DNA of 64,000 bases from Acidobacteriota bacterium (GTDB lineage: Bacteria; Acidobacteriota; Terriglobia; UBA7540): assembly GCA_023474345.1 (NCBI GenBank), contig JAMCXS010000028.1, positions 1 to 64,000 on the forward strand, given 5' to 3'. A program made the translations under genes and the position numbers. Below are positions 19,737 through 30,045 of the stretch, one piece after another. The notes below the pieces were generated by a model. It saw only the letters and a program-made list of their open reading frames with translations. It was not told the DNA's origin and ran no database searches. Each line of letters starts with the position of its first letter. Position 1 is the first letter of the stretch.

Positions 19737-20813
19737 CTATTTCAGGTTCAGACGAATGATGGAATCTTCGTAACCTCGGGCCCAGTCGGACTGCGGGAAC
19801 CATTTTGCGGCAAGCCGTCGTGACATGAAGATAAGGACACCCGCGACCCCGGCCATGGCGATCAGGATCAGAACAAGCAAAATATTGCCGACAATCAGAT
19901 GGAACATTTGTACGGTAATTGGTTTCTCGGGAGGCGGCTCGTTCCAACTCAGTACTTGTGAGACGCTCAATCTGTTCATCAGCCTGTTCGCCACTTCCAG
20001 TGAGGGCGCATTCTGAACCATTAACAGATAAGTTCCCTTCAGCTTCCCGAAAAGGCTACCAGGACCGCTCCCTTGGTTAAGACCGAGAAGATGCGTTATG
20101 GCGCGATACCGCAGATTTGCGATTTGCGAAGTTGGGTAACTGATCAGGAAAAAATTTACTCGCTGCCCGTCTATCTGGTAAGTCGCCGCTTGGAGCTCGG
20201 CGCCTTGTGAAAATCCCACCACGTCGGTTCGAAAGAGAGGCAGCGCTCGACTGGCAGCTATGGGTCCCAGGAGATATTTCTCGGATCCGGGCACGAGGCC
20301 GTTCACCGGCAACGGCGGAGGCAGGAGAGCCATCGATTGCTCCGAGGGAGAAGCCCCTCCAATCGATAGAAGCAGAGCGTCAAAATCCTTATTGGACATA
20401 TTGGCAGGCCGCAGAACGCGCACAAACGCTCTACCCCTCGCCATATAGCCTTGCTGCGGCGATACCACAGCCAACTTCATACCCTTCACCGGGGCCATTG
20501 TTTCACTCAGGTAAAATGTAAATAATCCGTAGGCGGAAGAGGGATCTTGCGCCTCTTCAACAATGGCTTGAGCCGTCTTTTCCCCTTCTCGATACGTTCG
20601 AATTTCAACAGATTTTACGCCATATTCACGATCCACTGCTGGCTCACCGCCCCATCGGCGCACGTCATTGAGATTGATGGTTTGAGAACTCTCCATCTGC
20701 CATCGAGGTTGGGAAAGCAAATCGATAAAGGTTGCGTGTTGCTGAGCTGCCAGGCTGGCGCTCGCAAATAAGATAGTCCCCATCATCGTGCAAAGGCAGG
20801 TGAGGAACTTCAT
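19737..20813 (-). CDS. Exported protein with C-terminal transmembrane segment, possibly DUF6599-like
   Basis: Signal peptide MKFLTCLCTMMGTILFASASLAAQ (start moved inward from the ORF track); DPSSAYGLFTFYLSE; C-terminal TM helix. Confidence 0.6.
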   Translation of the reverse strand: MKFLTCLCTMMGTILFASASLAAQQHATFIDLLSQPRWQMESSQTINLNDVRRWGGEPAVDREYGVKSVEIRTYREGEKTAQAIVEEAQDPSSAYGLFTFYLSETMAPVKGMKLAVVSPQQGYMARGRAFVRVLRPANMSNKDFDALLLSIGGASPSEQSMALLPPPLPVNGLVPGSEKYLLGPIAASRALPLFRTDVVGFSQGAELQAATYQIDGQRVNFFLISYPTSQIANLRYRAITHLLGLNQGSGPGSLFGKLKGTYLLMVQNAPSLEVANRLMNRLSVSQVLSWNEPPPEKPITVQMFHLIVGNILLVLILIAMAGVAGVLIFMSRRLAAKWFPQSDWARGYEDSIIRLNLK

Positions 20814-20873
20814 CAATTTCAGGATAGCAGAAATTTGCGCCCCACGTGATGGGCGATCAAACACCATGTCGTT

Positions 20874-22856
20874 TTAACGGGTACGTTGTGCTACCCGGAT
20901 GGTCCCCAGGTTATCCATATATTTCTCGATTCCCTGGAAAATTCCTTCCGCTATTTCCTGACGGTAAGATGCCTCCCGCAGCAAGTGCTCGGAAAGGGGA
21001 TTGGAAAGGAACGAAACCTCCACCAGGATGGAAGGCATATTCGCGCCGATCAGAACAACGAAAGGAGCTTTTTTGACCCCTCGGTTATGGATGCCGTGCG
21101 AGACCCTCGACATATCCCTATAAAGGTCTTTCTGCACATCGCGTGCGAACTGCTGGGATTCTTCCACCTTGTCGCTGAGCGCAATCTTTTTGATGAGGGA
21201 CTGCAATTGATGGACGGACGCCTGTGACGTCGCATTTTCTCGCGCCGCCAGTTCCAGAGCCTCCGGATCGGTCGTAAAGTTGAGGTAGTAAGTCTCAATG
21301 CCGCGCACATGGGAATCAGGACTTGAGTTGGCGTGAATGGAAATGAAAAGGTCGGCCTTCTTTTCATTCGCAATCGCCGTACGTTCCTCAAGAGGAACGA
21401 ACTTGTCGGTCGAGCGGGTCATGATAACCTGGGCGCTTGTTCTGGTCTCTATCAGCTTCCTCAGGCGCAGCGCTATGTCCAGGACCACGTTTTTTTCTTC
21501 CAACCCTGTCGGCCCGATCGTTCCCGTATCATGGCCGCCGTGTCCGGGGTCGATGACGATACGGGCGACCTTAAGCCCCAAGACTCTTGTAAGCGTCTGA
21601 GTATCATATTCCTGGGGTTTGGCCGGTTTCCTCGAGATCGGAAGTTCTTCCAATCGCGCGGGTGAAGGAGGCGGCATGGAAGCGAGGTTGGTTTTCGCTT
21701 TTTCCTCTGGCCTGGTCTGCCTCACCGTTTCCGCATCCGGCTTGGCCTCGGACAAGTAAACAGGCTTGGCAGCCGGAAGTGGACTCCTTAAGTGTGCCGA
21801 GGTCTGAATCTGTGGGCGTGACGGAGTCTTTGCCTCTTGGGAGGGCGGTCTTTGTTTCGGAGCCTTCTGAACTACACGCGCCGGCGACCCGTGAATGTCG
21901 ATGATCAACCGGAAGGGATTGGGCAGCGGGAAGACGGAATAGTTTTCCAGGTTTTTCACCTGAAGCACCACTCGCGTGACGGTTGGCTTGAATTGGCCGA
22001 CCCGGATTCCCTGCAGGAAATGCCCCTCGGTGGAAAAATCCTTCCGAAGAAGAGTTTGATTCACCCGGGTATTTGGCAGGTCAAAGACGATCCGGTCGGG
22101 GTGGCTCAGGCGAAAGACATCGAACCTGACCGGTGCTTGAGCCCCGATTACCACTCGCGTGTAGTTTGGCCCCACCCAATCGTGAATGTCAGTCACCTCG
22201 ACCAAACCCTTGGGAGCTTGCTGGAGGGACGCCTTTTCTGAGCCGTTGGAAGCTTTCTCTTGCCGCTCGGCGTACGTGCTCGGCCGGTTCTCAGAAGCCT
22301 CTTCTTCTTGCTCGGCGAGCACATGAGCGATTTCCCTCAATTTTTTCTTGGCGACGCTGGCCTCGGGGGAGTTGGGATCATTTTTAAGAAGCGTCCGGAA
22401 GACTTCAGCGGACTGCTTCGGATCGTGAAGATTGGCAAGGTATACCTTCCCGAGGCTGAGAGTTGCTCCGCGAGCCATGCTTGACCCCGGGTACTGGGAG
22501 ATTACATATCGGTAAGCCTTGATGGCGGCGTGAAAGTAGGCCACGTTTGAGAACACGCGTCCCATTTCGGCATATAAATCGCCAATAGCCTCCGCTGCGA
22601 CGGGCGCTTTGGGGTACGCAAAATCGTTCCAGTAGACGCTGTGAAACTCACCGATTACATCCTCGTATTCGGCTTTTGTGCGTGACCGCAAGGGCTTGGC
22701 TTCAAGCTGCTTTTGCAGGACGACAGCTCGTTCGTAGGCTGCGCGAGATCTTTCCGGCCGCCGCGTCGAGCCGGCAAAGGAGACCTTGGCTGCCATTACC
22801 AAGCACCCCGCGACCAATACGCCGAACCGATATGAAGTTTTTGTCGAGATTAACAT
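20874..22856 (-). CDS. N-acetylmuramoyl-L-alanine amidase with AMIN domain and TPR-like N-terminus
   Basis: RIVIDPGHGGHDTGTIGPTGLEEKNVVLDIALRL, DLFISIHANSS; AMIN-like DRIVFDLPNTRV. Confidence 0.92.
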   Translation of the reverse strand: MLISTKTSYRFGVLVAGCLVMAAKVSFAGSTRRPERSRAAYERAVVLQKQLEAKPLRSRTKAEYEDVIGEFHSVYWNDFAYPKAPVAAEAIGDLYAEMGRVFSNVAYFHAAIKAYRYVISQYPGSSMARGATLSLGKVYLANLHDPKQSAEVFRTLLKNDPNSPEASVAKKKLREIAHVLAEQEEEASENRPSTYAERQEKASNGSEKASLQQAPKGLVEVTDIHDWVGPNYTRVVIGAQAPVRFDVFRLSHPDRIVFDLPNTRVNQTLLRKDFSTEGHFLQGIRVGQFKPTVTRVVLQVKNLENYSVFPLPNPFRLIIDIHGSPARVVQKAPKQRPPSQEAKTPSRPQIQTSAHLRSPLPAAKPVYLSEAKPDAETVRQTRPEEKAKTNLASMPPPSPARLEELPISRKPAKPQEYDTQTLTRVLGLKVARIVIDPGHGGHDTGTIGPTGLEEKNVVLDIALRLRKLIETRTSAQVIMTRSTDKFVPLEERTAIANEKKADLFISIHANSSPDSHVRGIETYYLNFTTDPEALELAARENATSQASVHQLQSLIKKIALSDKVEESQQFARDVQKDLYRDMSRVSHGIHNRGVKKAPFVVLIGANMPSILVEVSFLSNPLSEHLLREASYRQEIAEGIFQGIEKYMDNLGTIRVAQRTR

Positions 22857-22936
22857 CGGCTATTAGCCTTCCTTTGTTTCTCCCGAACGATCTGAATTGC
22901 CAAATAAATATTCCGTGTTGAAGGAAGGGCCCATCG

Positions 22937-23710
22937 TCATTGAACGTTTGTAAAGTGGACCACCCCGGAAGAATCCACGTAGCGATAAATAGGCGCCACG
23001 CCGCTTGTCGGTGAATCAGCCTGTCTCACAGAGCCGGAAGTCGGAGGGTGATACAGGTGAGTTACCTCTCTTACATAGTGCTCGGTTTCCGGGATTGCCG
23101 GAATACCCCCGGACCTGATCACGGTATTTTCGCCGGCGTTGTATGCGGCGAGTGAAAGCGGCAGGTTGCCGCCGAAAAGTTTGAGGAGATAGCTCAGGTA
23201 GCTGACGCCGCCTTCTATGTTCTGCTTCGGATTAAAGGGATTTGCCACGCCAAACCGTTGGGCGGTGGAAGGAATCAGTTGCATGAGCCCCATGGCGCCT
23301 TTCGCAGAGACCGCCCTGGGGTCATAACCAGATTCGGCCTGAATGACGGCGCGGACAAGCTTTGGATCGATCTGGTAGCGGTTGGCAACGCGGCGCACGA
23401 TCGAATCGATTTCCGTATGCGAAGGTGGCCGAGCGTCGGTAAATTCCCAAGCGTGGGATGGTTCAGAGGGCGGGTCGGCGTTCACATAGACGATGCGCCC
23501 GTCTTGTTGGGTGATTGCAACGAAATTGCTGGCTTGGGATGGAAAGGGACATAAAAGCTGCCCGACAAAGAGGAAAACACAGGCCGCAATGAGAGTCGAG
23601 AATCTGGACTGTTTTCGGTTGCGCATTGAGCTCCTGCCTCCGTGCTCAGACGGAGTAACAGAACTCATCCCCTCCTGCCGTCCGGTCTCAAAATGACCGT
23701 GGGCATACAT
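22937..23710 (-). CDS. Lytic transglycosylase (SLT domain)
   Basis: VRAVIQAESGYDPRAVSAKGAMGLMQLIPSTAQRFGV; start may be the internal MRNRKQSR (about 23626). Confidence 0.9.
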   Translation of the reverse strand: MYAHGHFETGRQEGMSSVTPSEHGGRSSMRNRKQSRFSTLIAACVFLFVGQLLCPFPSQASNFVAITQQDGRIVYVNADPPSEPSHAWEFTDARPPSHTEIDSIVRRVANRYQIDPKLVRAVIQAESGYDPRAVSAKGAMGLMQLIPSTAQRFGVANPFNPKQNIEGGVSYLSYLLKLFGGNLPLSLAAYNAGENTVIRSGGIPAIPETEHYVREVTHLYHPPTSGSVRQADSPTSGVAPIYRYVDSSGVVHFTNVQ

Positions 23711-23891
23711 TGCCTTTCGGCTTTGCAGAACGGCCTGGCGCCAACCTCCGCGGCCTCGCGTTCAGGCCAGCGGCACCGTCCAAAACGGTTGCATTATAGC
23801 CTGCTTTTAAGGCTCTAAACAAGCGAAAAATAGGCTAACAGGCCGGCCATCCCCGAGGGCCGAGCCCGTCCGTGGCGGGGCAGGTCAAATG

Positions 23892-26600
23892 CTACAGCAT
23901 CTTCTCGATGATTTCCGGCACGGCCCGGAGTGATTCGTCGAGTTTGCCGGGATTTTTCCCGCCGGCTTCGGCCAGGTCTTTTCGTCCGCCGCCTGAGCCT
24001 TCCATGAGGGCTGCGGCCTGCTTCACGATCTTGCCGGCGTCGAGCCTGGCAGTCAGATCTTTCGTGACGCCGACGATCAGCGCGGCCTTGCTGTCGGAAA
24101 TCGCTCCCAACGCTATCACGCCGGAACCAAGCCGCGCCCGCAAGTTATCCACCATCTGGCGCATGGCGGGCCGTGAGACGCCTTCCACGCGCGCTGAGAC
24201 GACACGGACGCCTTTGACCTCTCGGGCTTGCTCCAGCAAGTCTCCGGCTTGGGCTGCGGCGTGCTTCATCTGCTGTGCCTCCAGCTCCTTGCGCAGCTTC
24301 TTCTCAGTCTCAGCAAGTTTCTGCGCCGCTTCCAATACCTCATCGGGCTTCGAACGCAGCGTCTGGCTGACAAGCGCGAGTGTTTCGCTGGTCTTCCGCA
24401 GGTATTCGAGCACGCCTTGGCCAGTGAGCGCTTCAATGCGTCGCGTGCCGGCGGCCACGCTCGCTTCCGAAACGGTTTTGAACAATCCGATATCGCCCGT
24501 GCGCCGGACGTGCGTGCCGCCGCAGAGTTCCTTGGAAAAGCTGCCGTCGCTGATTGAAACCACGCGCACCTTGTCAGCGTACTTTTCGCCGAACAGCGCC
24601 ATGGCGCCCGAATTGAGCGCCTGGTCCAGCTCCATCTGCTCGGTTTGGACTTCTTCATTTTTGAGCACGTGTTCATTGACCAAATCTTCGATGTCGAGCA
24701 AATCCTGCTCGCCCAGGTCGGCATAATGCGAAAAGTCGAAGCGCAAGCGGTCCGGCGCCACAAGCGACCCCGCTTGTTTCACGTGCGTGCCGAGCGTTGC
24801 CCGCAGCGCCGCATGGAGCAAGTGCGTTGCCGTATGATTGCGGCGGATCGCGTCGCGCCGTTCGGCATCCACCACGGCCGTAACCACGTCGCCCACGCGC
24901 AGAATATCGCGGACGATGGCTTTGTGGGCAATAATGCCGGTTACCGGCCGATAGGTATCAGTGACGTGCGCCACCTCATGCTCGTTCTCGGTTGCGAACA
25001 ACCGCCCGGTATCGCCCACCTGGCCTCCCGCTTCGGCGTAAAACGGCGTGTGGTCAAGCAGGATTTCCACTTCGCTCCCGGGCTTCGCCTCGTTGACAAG
25101 TTTTCCGTCTTCGACGAGAGCTAGAACCTGGCACTCTTTCGAAACGGTCTGCCGATAGCCTTCAAAAATGGTTTTCTGCTTTTCGCTAAGCTGCTGGTAG
25201 ACAGGCGGCGCAGTCTTCTTCTCCGCGCCTTTCCACGACGCCCGCGCCCGCTCGCGCTGGCGCTGCATCTCAGCGTTGTAGCCCTCCCAGTCGACCGTCA
25301 GGCCGTAGTTCTTAACCACGTCCGCGACAAAATCCGGGCGCAGCCCAAAGGTGTCGTGAAGCTTGAATAAATCTTCGCCCACCACCGAGCCGTATGTAAT
25401 TCCTGGTTTTCTTTGAAGACTAGACTTAAATTCACTAAAGGTCATCATTGACTCATTTATGAGCCACACTCGCACCGACTCCAGACGTTCCAAGCCAATT
25501 TTCGTTGTCTGCGCGTATCTTTGCTCTTCACTCTTTATCGCTTTTGCCACGTGGTGTGCGGTTTCGGCGAGTTCGGGATAGGCGACCTTCATCATCTCGA
25601 CGACGTGGCCGGACATCTTGTAGAGGAACGGTTCATTCATATTGAGCGTCTGGCCGTGGTAAAGCGCGCGGCGCATGATAAGCCTCAGCACGTAGCCGCG
25701 CCCTTCGTTCGAGGGCAGCACACCGTCAGAAATCAAAAACGTGGAAGCGCGGGCGTGGTCGGCGATAATACGGAGTGAAACGTCGGTATCATGATTCGCC
25801 CCATACTCGACATTGGCGAGCGCCGCAGCCTCTTCGATCAACGGCTTGAAGAGGTCGGTATCGAAATTCGAGATTTTGCCTTGTAGCACCGCGGCCAGCC
25901 GTTCGAGTCCCGCACCGGTATCAATGGAAGGGCGGGGAAGCGGCGTCATTTGGCCGGAGTCGTCGCGGTTGAACTGCATAAAGACCAGGTTCCAGATTTC
26001 CACATAACGACCGCAGTCTTCCGGGCAGGGAAACCTGCAATCCCTATGGCCGAGGTCGCTAGCTTCAGGCCCCATGTCGTAGTGAATCTCCGAGCAGGGG
26101 CCGCAAGGACCCGTCTCGCCCATCTGCCAGAAATTATCCTTTTCGCCAAAGCGGAAGATGCGCTCGCGGGGCACGATTTTCGCCCACAGCTCTTCGGCTT
26201 CGTCGTCTTCTCGGAAAACAGTGACGTAAAGCTTTTCCTTCGGGAGGGCGAAACCCTTGGTTACCAGCTCCCAAGCCCAGGGAATCGCCTCTGGCTTGAA
26301 ATAATCGCCGAAGCTGAAATTTCCGAGCATTTCGAAGAAGGTGTGATGGCGCTTGGTACGGCCCACCTGTTCAAGGTCGTTGTGCTTGCCGCCTGCCCGG
26401 ACGCACTTCTGCGAGGAGCAGGCGCGTGTGTAGTCGCGTTTTTCGCGTCCCAGAAAGACTTCTTTGAACTGGTTCATGCCGGCGTTTGTGAACAATAGTG
26501 TCGGGTCATTCACCGGGACGAGCGATGCCGACCGCACAGCGCGGTGGTTGCGCGCCTCAAAAAACTTCATAAAACGGTTTCTGATTTCGTTTGAGGTCAT
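23892..26600 (-). CDS. alaS: Alanyl-tRNA synthetase
   Basis: FTNAGMNQFKEVFLG, FFEMLGNFSFGDYFK, HTATHLLHAALR, CGGTHVRRTGDIG. Confidence 0.97.
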   Translation of the reverse strand: MTSNEIRNRFMKFFEARNHRAVRSASLVPVNDPTLLFTNAGMNQFKEVFLGREKRDYTRACSSQKCVRAGGKHNDLEQVGRTKRHHTFFEMLGNFSFGDYFKPEAIPWAWELVTKGFALPKEKLYVTVFREDDEAEELWAKIVPRERIFRFGEKDNFWQMGETGPCGPCSEIHYDMGPEASDLGHRDCRFPCPEDCGRYVEIWNLVFMQFNRDDSGQMTPLPRPSIDTGAGLERLAAVLQGKISNFDTDLFKPLIEEAAALANVEYGANHDTDVSLRIIADHARASTFLISDGVLPSNEGRGYVLRLIMRRALYHGQTLNMNEPFLYKMSGHVVEMMKVAYPELAETAHHVAKAIKSEEQRYAQTTKIGLERLESVRVWLINESMMTFSEFKSSLQRKPGITYGSVVGEDLFKLHDTFGLRPDFVADVVKNYGLTVDWEGYNAEMQRQRERARASWKGAEKKTAPPVYQQLSEKQKTIFEGYRQTVSKECQVLALVEDGKLVNEAKPGSEVEILLDHTPFYAEAGGQVGDTGRLFATENEHEVAHVTDTYRPVTGIIAHKAIVRDILRVGDVVTAVVDAERRDAIRRNHTATHLLHAALRATLGTHVKQAGSLVAPDRLRFDFSHYADLGEQDLLDIEDLVNEHVLKNEEVQTEQMELDQALNSGAMALFGEKYADKVRVVSISDGSFSKELCGGTHVRRTGDIGLFKTVSEASVAAGTRRIEALTGQGVLEYLRKTSETLALVSQTLRSKPDEVLEAAQKLAETEKKLRKELEAQQMKHAAAQAGDLLEQAREVKGVRVVSARVEGVSRPAMRQMVDNLRARLGSGVIALGAISDSKAALIVGVTKDLTARLDAGKIVKQAAALMEGSGGGRKDLAEAGGKNPGKLDESLRAVPEIIEKML

Positions 26601-26724
26601 AGATAAATTACAAGTTCAGAATTACGAATTACACAGTATTACAGAGTCGCGTGTTTCCTTCCGTGCGATCCCTGGATTGTGGATAAAATCGCTGCGGCTT
26701 TCGCCCGCAAGCGCTTCTTCGATG

Positions 26725-27246
26725 TCAGCACCGATCTTCTTCCATCCTCGCCAGGTCGACGTCCTCACTAACCGTTCTCAGTTCGGGACGCGCGTGTACA
26801 ACTCTCATAATATCATCAGCGCGGAAGCCTCGGCGAATGAGGCCTTGGCAAAGGGAGGCGAGTTTTGAGCGGGTTAGAGGCTTGCGGAGGGTGCGGATTT
26901 TCTTGTCGACGACGCGTTCCAGCAGTTGGCGTTCGTTGACGGACTCGAAGGTTTTTTCCACGGCGGCGTCAACGATGCGGGAATCGAGGAGTTTGTTTTT
27001 GAGTTCGCGGCGAACCCGATAACGCCCGTAAGAGCGGTTTTGAGCGAGCGACAAAGCGTAATTTTCCGCAATTTTCTGGTCATCGAGGTAGCCGAGCTGG
27101 CGCAGCCGGGCGATGACCTCGGCGATATCAGCCGCGGGGAACTTTTTTTTCAGGGAGCGACGAAGCTCGGCGATGGAGTAAGGCCGCCGGGCCAGCATCC
27201 CGAGCGCCGTTTGGAAGGGATTTGAGGGAGCGCTTCTAGATTGCAA
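26725..27246 (-). CDS. recX: Regulatory protein RecX
   Basis: ALGMLARRPYSIAELRRSLKKKF...LGYLDDQKIAENYALSLAQNRSYGRYRVRREL. Confidence 0.88.
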   Translation of the reverse strand: MQSRSAPSNPFQTALGMLARRPYSIAELRRSLKKKFPAADIAEVIARLRQLGYLDDQKIAENYALSLAQNRSYGRYRVRRELKNKLLDSRIVDAAVEKTFESVNERQLLERVVDKKIRTLRKPLTRSKLASLCQGLIRRGFRADDIMRVVHARPELRTVSEDVDLARMEEDRC

Positions 27247-27320
27247 AACGGTCCACCTGACTGACTCTTGTCATCTCATCCCGCGCGGCGTCCGCGGTGG
27301 TGCGAATGCCCCCGATGCGA

Positions 27321-28265
27321 TCAGTGCGACGCGGTGACCGGCTGGTGGCTATAGGTGAGCCAGCGGTACTTGTCTTCGGCTTGCCCTTGGACGATGCTCA
27401 GAAAACGTTCCTGAAGTTTCCGTGTGATTGGCCCCGGCTCTCCTTTGCCCACCACAATGCGATCGACGGAACGAATCGGGGTGATTTCCGCTGCTGTGCC
27501 GGTGAAGAAAACTTCCTCGGTAATGTAGAGAATCTCCCGCGGCAGTTCCTGCTCGATGACGTGAATACCCGCTTCCTCGGCCAGCGTGACGACGGAAGAA
27601 CGTGTGATGCCCGGCAGGACGGAGGAGGCCAGAGGAGGCGTATAGATCTTTCCTTCGCGGACCACGAAGATATTCTCGCCACTGCCCTCGCTGATGTTGC
27701 CGTTGTGATCGAGTGCGATCCCCTCGACGTAGCCGTTGGTGATGGCTTCCATTTTGATCAGTTGGGCGTTCATGTAGTTGGAAGCCGCTTTCGCCATTGC
27801 CGGCAGCGTGTTCGGAGCCATCCGGTTCCAGGAGGAGACACAGACGTCAACGCCCTGTTTCAAGGCCTCATCACCCAGGTACTTCCCCCACTTCCATGCC
27901 AGAAGATAAATCTCCACTGGGTTTTTGAGCGGGTTGACACCGACGCCGCCGTAACCCCGGAAAATGAGCGGGCGGATGTAGCAGGAGCGGATGTCGTTGG
28001 CGCGGACCAGGTCAATCATGGCTTGGCGAAGTTGCTCGCGCGTAAAGTCCGTTTCCATCCGGTAGATCTTGCAGGAGTCGACCAGCCGGTTGACGTGTTC
28101 GTTCAGCCGGAAGATCGCAGCGCCATGAGGGGTTTCATAGCAGCGAATTCCCTCGAACAAGCAGGAAGCATAGCTGACCACATGAGACGCTACATGGATA
28201 TTTGCTTCATTCCAGGGAATAAACTTGCCGTTGTGCCAAACCTTTTCAAAGTAGTCCAAGGCCAT
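27321..28265 (-). CDS. ilvE: Branched-chain amino acid aminotransferase
   Basis: MALDYFEKVWHNGKFIPW..., SYASCLFEGIRCYETPHG, ISEGSGENIFVV; ATG at 28265 chosen over 28280. Confidence 0.93.
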   Translation of the reverse strand: MALDYFEKVWHNGKFIPWNEANIHVASHVVSYASCLFEGIRCYETPHGAAIFRLNEHVNRLVDSCKIYRMETDFTREQLRQAMIDLVRANDIRSCYIRPLIFRGYGGVGVNPLKNPVEIYLLAWKWGKYLGDEALKQGVDVCVSSWNRMAPNTLPAMAKAASNYMNAQLIKMEAITNGYVEGIALDHNGNISEGSGENIFVVREGKIYTPPLASSVLPGITRSSVVTLAEEAGIHVIEQELPREILYITEEVFFTGTAAEITPIRSVDRIVVGKGEPGPITRKLQERFLSIVQGQAEDKYRWLTYSHQPVTASH

Positions 28266-28356
28266 AAATTTTATCCCCACATTTCTGAATCTGAGCAGTC
28301 GGGAGTCACTTACCAGAACATGCCAGAAGCTACATTACGACCAAATTGTCGGGTTC

Positions 28357-28365
28357 ATTATATCA
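28357..28365 (-). promoter_or_regulatory. Extended -10 element (TGATATAAT) upstream of ilvE
   Basis: Minus-strand TGATATAAT about 90 nt upstream of the ilvE start; weak -35. Confidence 0.45.
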
Positions 28366-28597
28366 TGGGAGATTCGAGGATTGCCGAAGCAAGCCCTTGC
28401 ATCCCGGCTGGCGGAAGAACCTCTGAAGCGTAAGGCGCATCAAATTATACAGGTAAAGCGGGATAACCCTGACGGCTTTCACAAGTTCTGGTTATGCCCT
28501 TTCCGGAGGTAAAGGTAGACGAACTGCTGGAGAATGCAGGAGCGGTCCGGCGTTGGCTGTGAAGCGAAGGTATGAGGTTTTGATTAAATTTAGGATG

Positions 28598-28625
28598 TTG
28601 ACAGGTGATGGGCGTGTGCTATACT
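28598..28625 (+). promoter_or_regulatory. Sigma70-type promoter of the tig-clpP-clpX-lon operon
   Basis: TTGACA (28598-28603), 16-nt spacer, TATACT (28620-28625) with TGC extended -10. Confidence 0.75.
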
Positions 28626-28737
28626 GCTGATTTAGGGGCCCGGGGGGTGCAGAGGCCCCAGGGCTTGTTTATTCCTTCAGGTGTAAAGGATCACCTCACC
28701 GTTCTCTTTCAATCTCAACATCCGTCCTTGAGGAATT

Positions 28738-30036
28738 GTGGATTCTGCGACTTGTAAAAAAGAGTTAGTCATCGAAATACCACCTGACATTGTGCGGCAA
28801 GAAGCTGATGCGGTAACGGCGCAATATCGTCGTGCCGCCCGGATTCCTGGCTTCCGACCCGGCCGTGCGCCTGCCTCGCTGGTTCGTCGGCGCTTCGAAG
28901 AAGACATTCGCAATGAAGTTGTGCAATCCCTTTTGCCAAAGTATTTTGAGACCGCCGTTAAGGATCAAGGGATGTCTGTTGTGGGGCGTCCCCGTTTTGG
29001 TGACTTGAAGTTTACCGAGGACCAACCGCTGACCTGCACAGTGACCTTTGAAGTCCTTCCTGATTTCGATCTAAAAGATTACAAAGGGGTTGAGGTCAGC
29101 CAGGAGCCGGCAGAAGTGGCCGAGGCCGAGCTTGCCCAGGCGCTCCAACAATTGCAGGAGCGTGCGGCCACTTTTGAGGTGGTGGAAGATCGGACCGCAG
29201 ATGATGGGGATTACGCAATAGTGAACTATCACGGACGCGATGCCGGAGATCCTAAGGCGGACCCTGTCGAGGCTCATGACGCGATGGTGCATCTGGCTGG
29301 TGAGGGGACCGTGGCGGCGTTTACAGAGAACTTGCGCGGTTCGAAACCCGGGGATGTGCGCGAATTCCAGGTGACCTATGTTGACGATTACTCCAACAAG
29401 TCGTTGGCTGGGAAGACGCTGAGTTATCGAGTGGAAATCCAGGGCGTTAAGAGAAAGGTTGTGCCCGCGCTGGATGACGAGTTCGCGAAGTCCGTCAGCG
29501 AGTATAGAACGCTTGAAGAGCTGAAGGCAAAAGTCTCTGAGAACCTTACGGAGCGAAAGAAGCATCAGGTGGAGGCCCAAGCCAAGCAGCAACTTCTGGA
29601 GCAGCTTATCAGCGCCCATGAATTCCCTGTCCCCGAATCGATGGTTGAAGCGCAGATTGACGCTAACCTGGAGAGGTTGCTGACTCGCCTTATGGCCCAA
29701 GGCATCGATGTTCGCAGCGTGGATTTTGACTGGCGGAAACTCCGTGAGGATTCAAGGCCTGGCGCAGAGAAGGACGTCCGAGGTTCATTGATTCTTGAGA
29801 AAGTGGCGGAGGCGGAGGGTATCGAGGTGCCTGAAAGCGAACTGGACGAAGTAATCCGTGATTTGGCGCAGGAACATCGAGAATCGCCGGCGACCCTTAA
29901 AACGCGCTTGACACACGAGGGGAATCTTTCTAGAATCAATCAGAAGCTCCGCAATCAAAAAGCCCTTGATCTCATCTACCAAAACGCTAAGATTAATTCG
30001 ACAGGGGAGTCTTCAGGCCATCAAGAGAAAAGCTAA
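28738..30036 (+). CDS. tig: Trigger factor
   Basis: CKKELVIEIPPDIV, AARIPGFRPGRAPASLVRRRF; GTG start with an in-frame stop just upstream. Confidence 0.93.
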   Translation: MDSATCKKELVIEIPPDIVRQEADAVTAQYRRAARIPGFRPGRAPASLVRRRFEEDIRNEVVQSLLPKYFETAVKDQGMSVVGRPRFGDLKFTEDQPLTCTVTFEVLPDFDLKDYKGVEVSQEPAEVAEAELAQALQQLQERAATFEVVEDRTADDGDYAIVNYHGRDAGDPKADPVEAHDAMVHLAGEGTVAAFTENLRGSKPGDVREFQVTYVDDYSNKSLAGKTLSYRVEIQGVKRKVVPALDDEFAKSVSEYRTLEELKAKVSENLTERKKHQVEAQAKQQLLEQLISAHEFPVPESMVEAQIDANLERLLTRLMAQGIDVRSVDFDWRKLREDSRPGAEKDVRGSLILEKVAEAEGIEVPESELDEVIRDLAQEHRESPATLKTRLTHEGNLSRINQKLRNQKALDLIYQNAKINSTGESSGHQEKS

Positions 30037-30045
30037 GGCCGGGGA

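Noticed and set aside
27297-28433. 378-aa + strand ORF
   Set aside because: Antisense shadow of ilvE.
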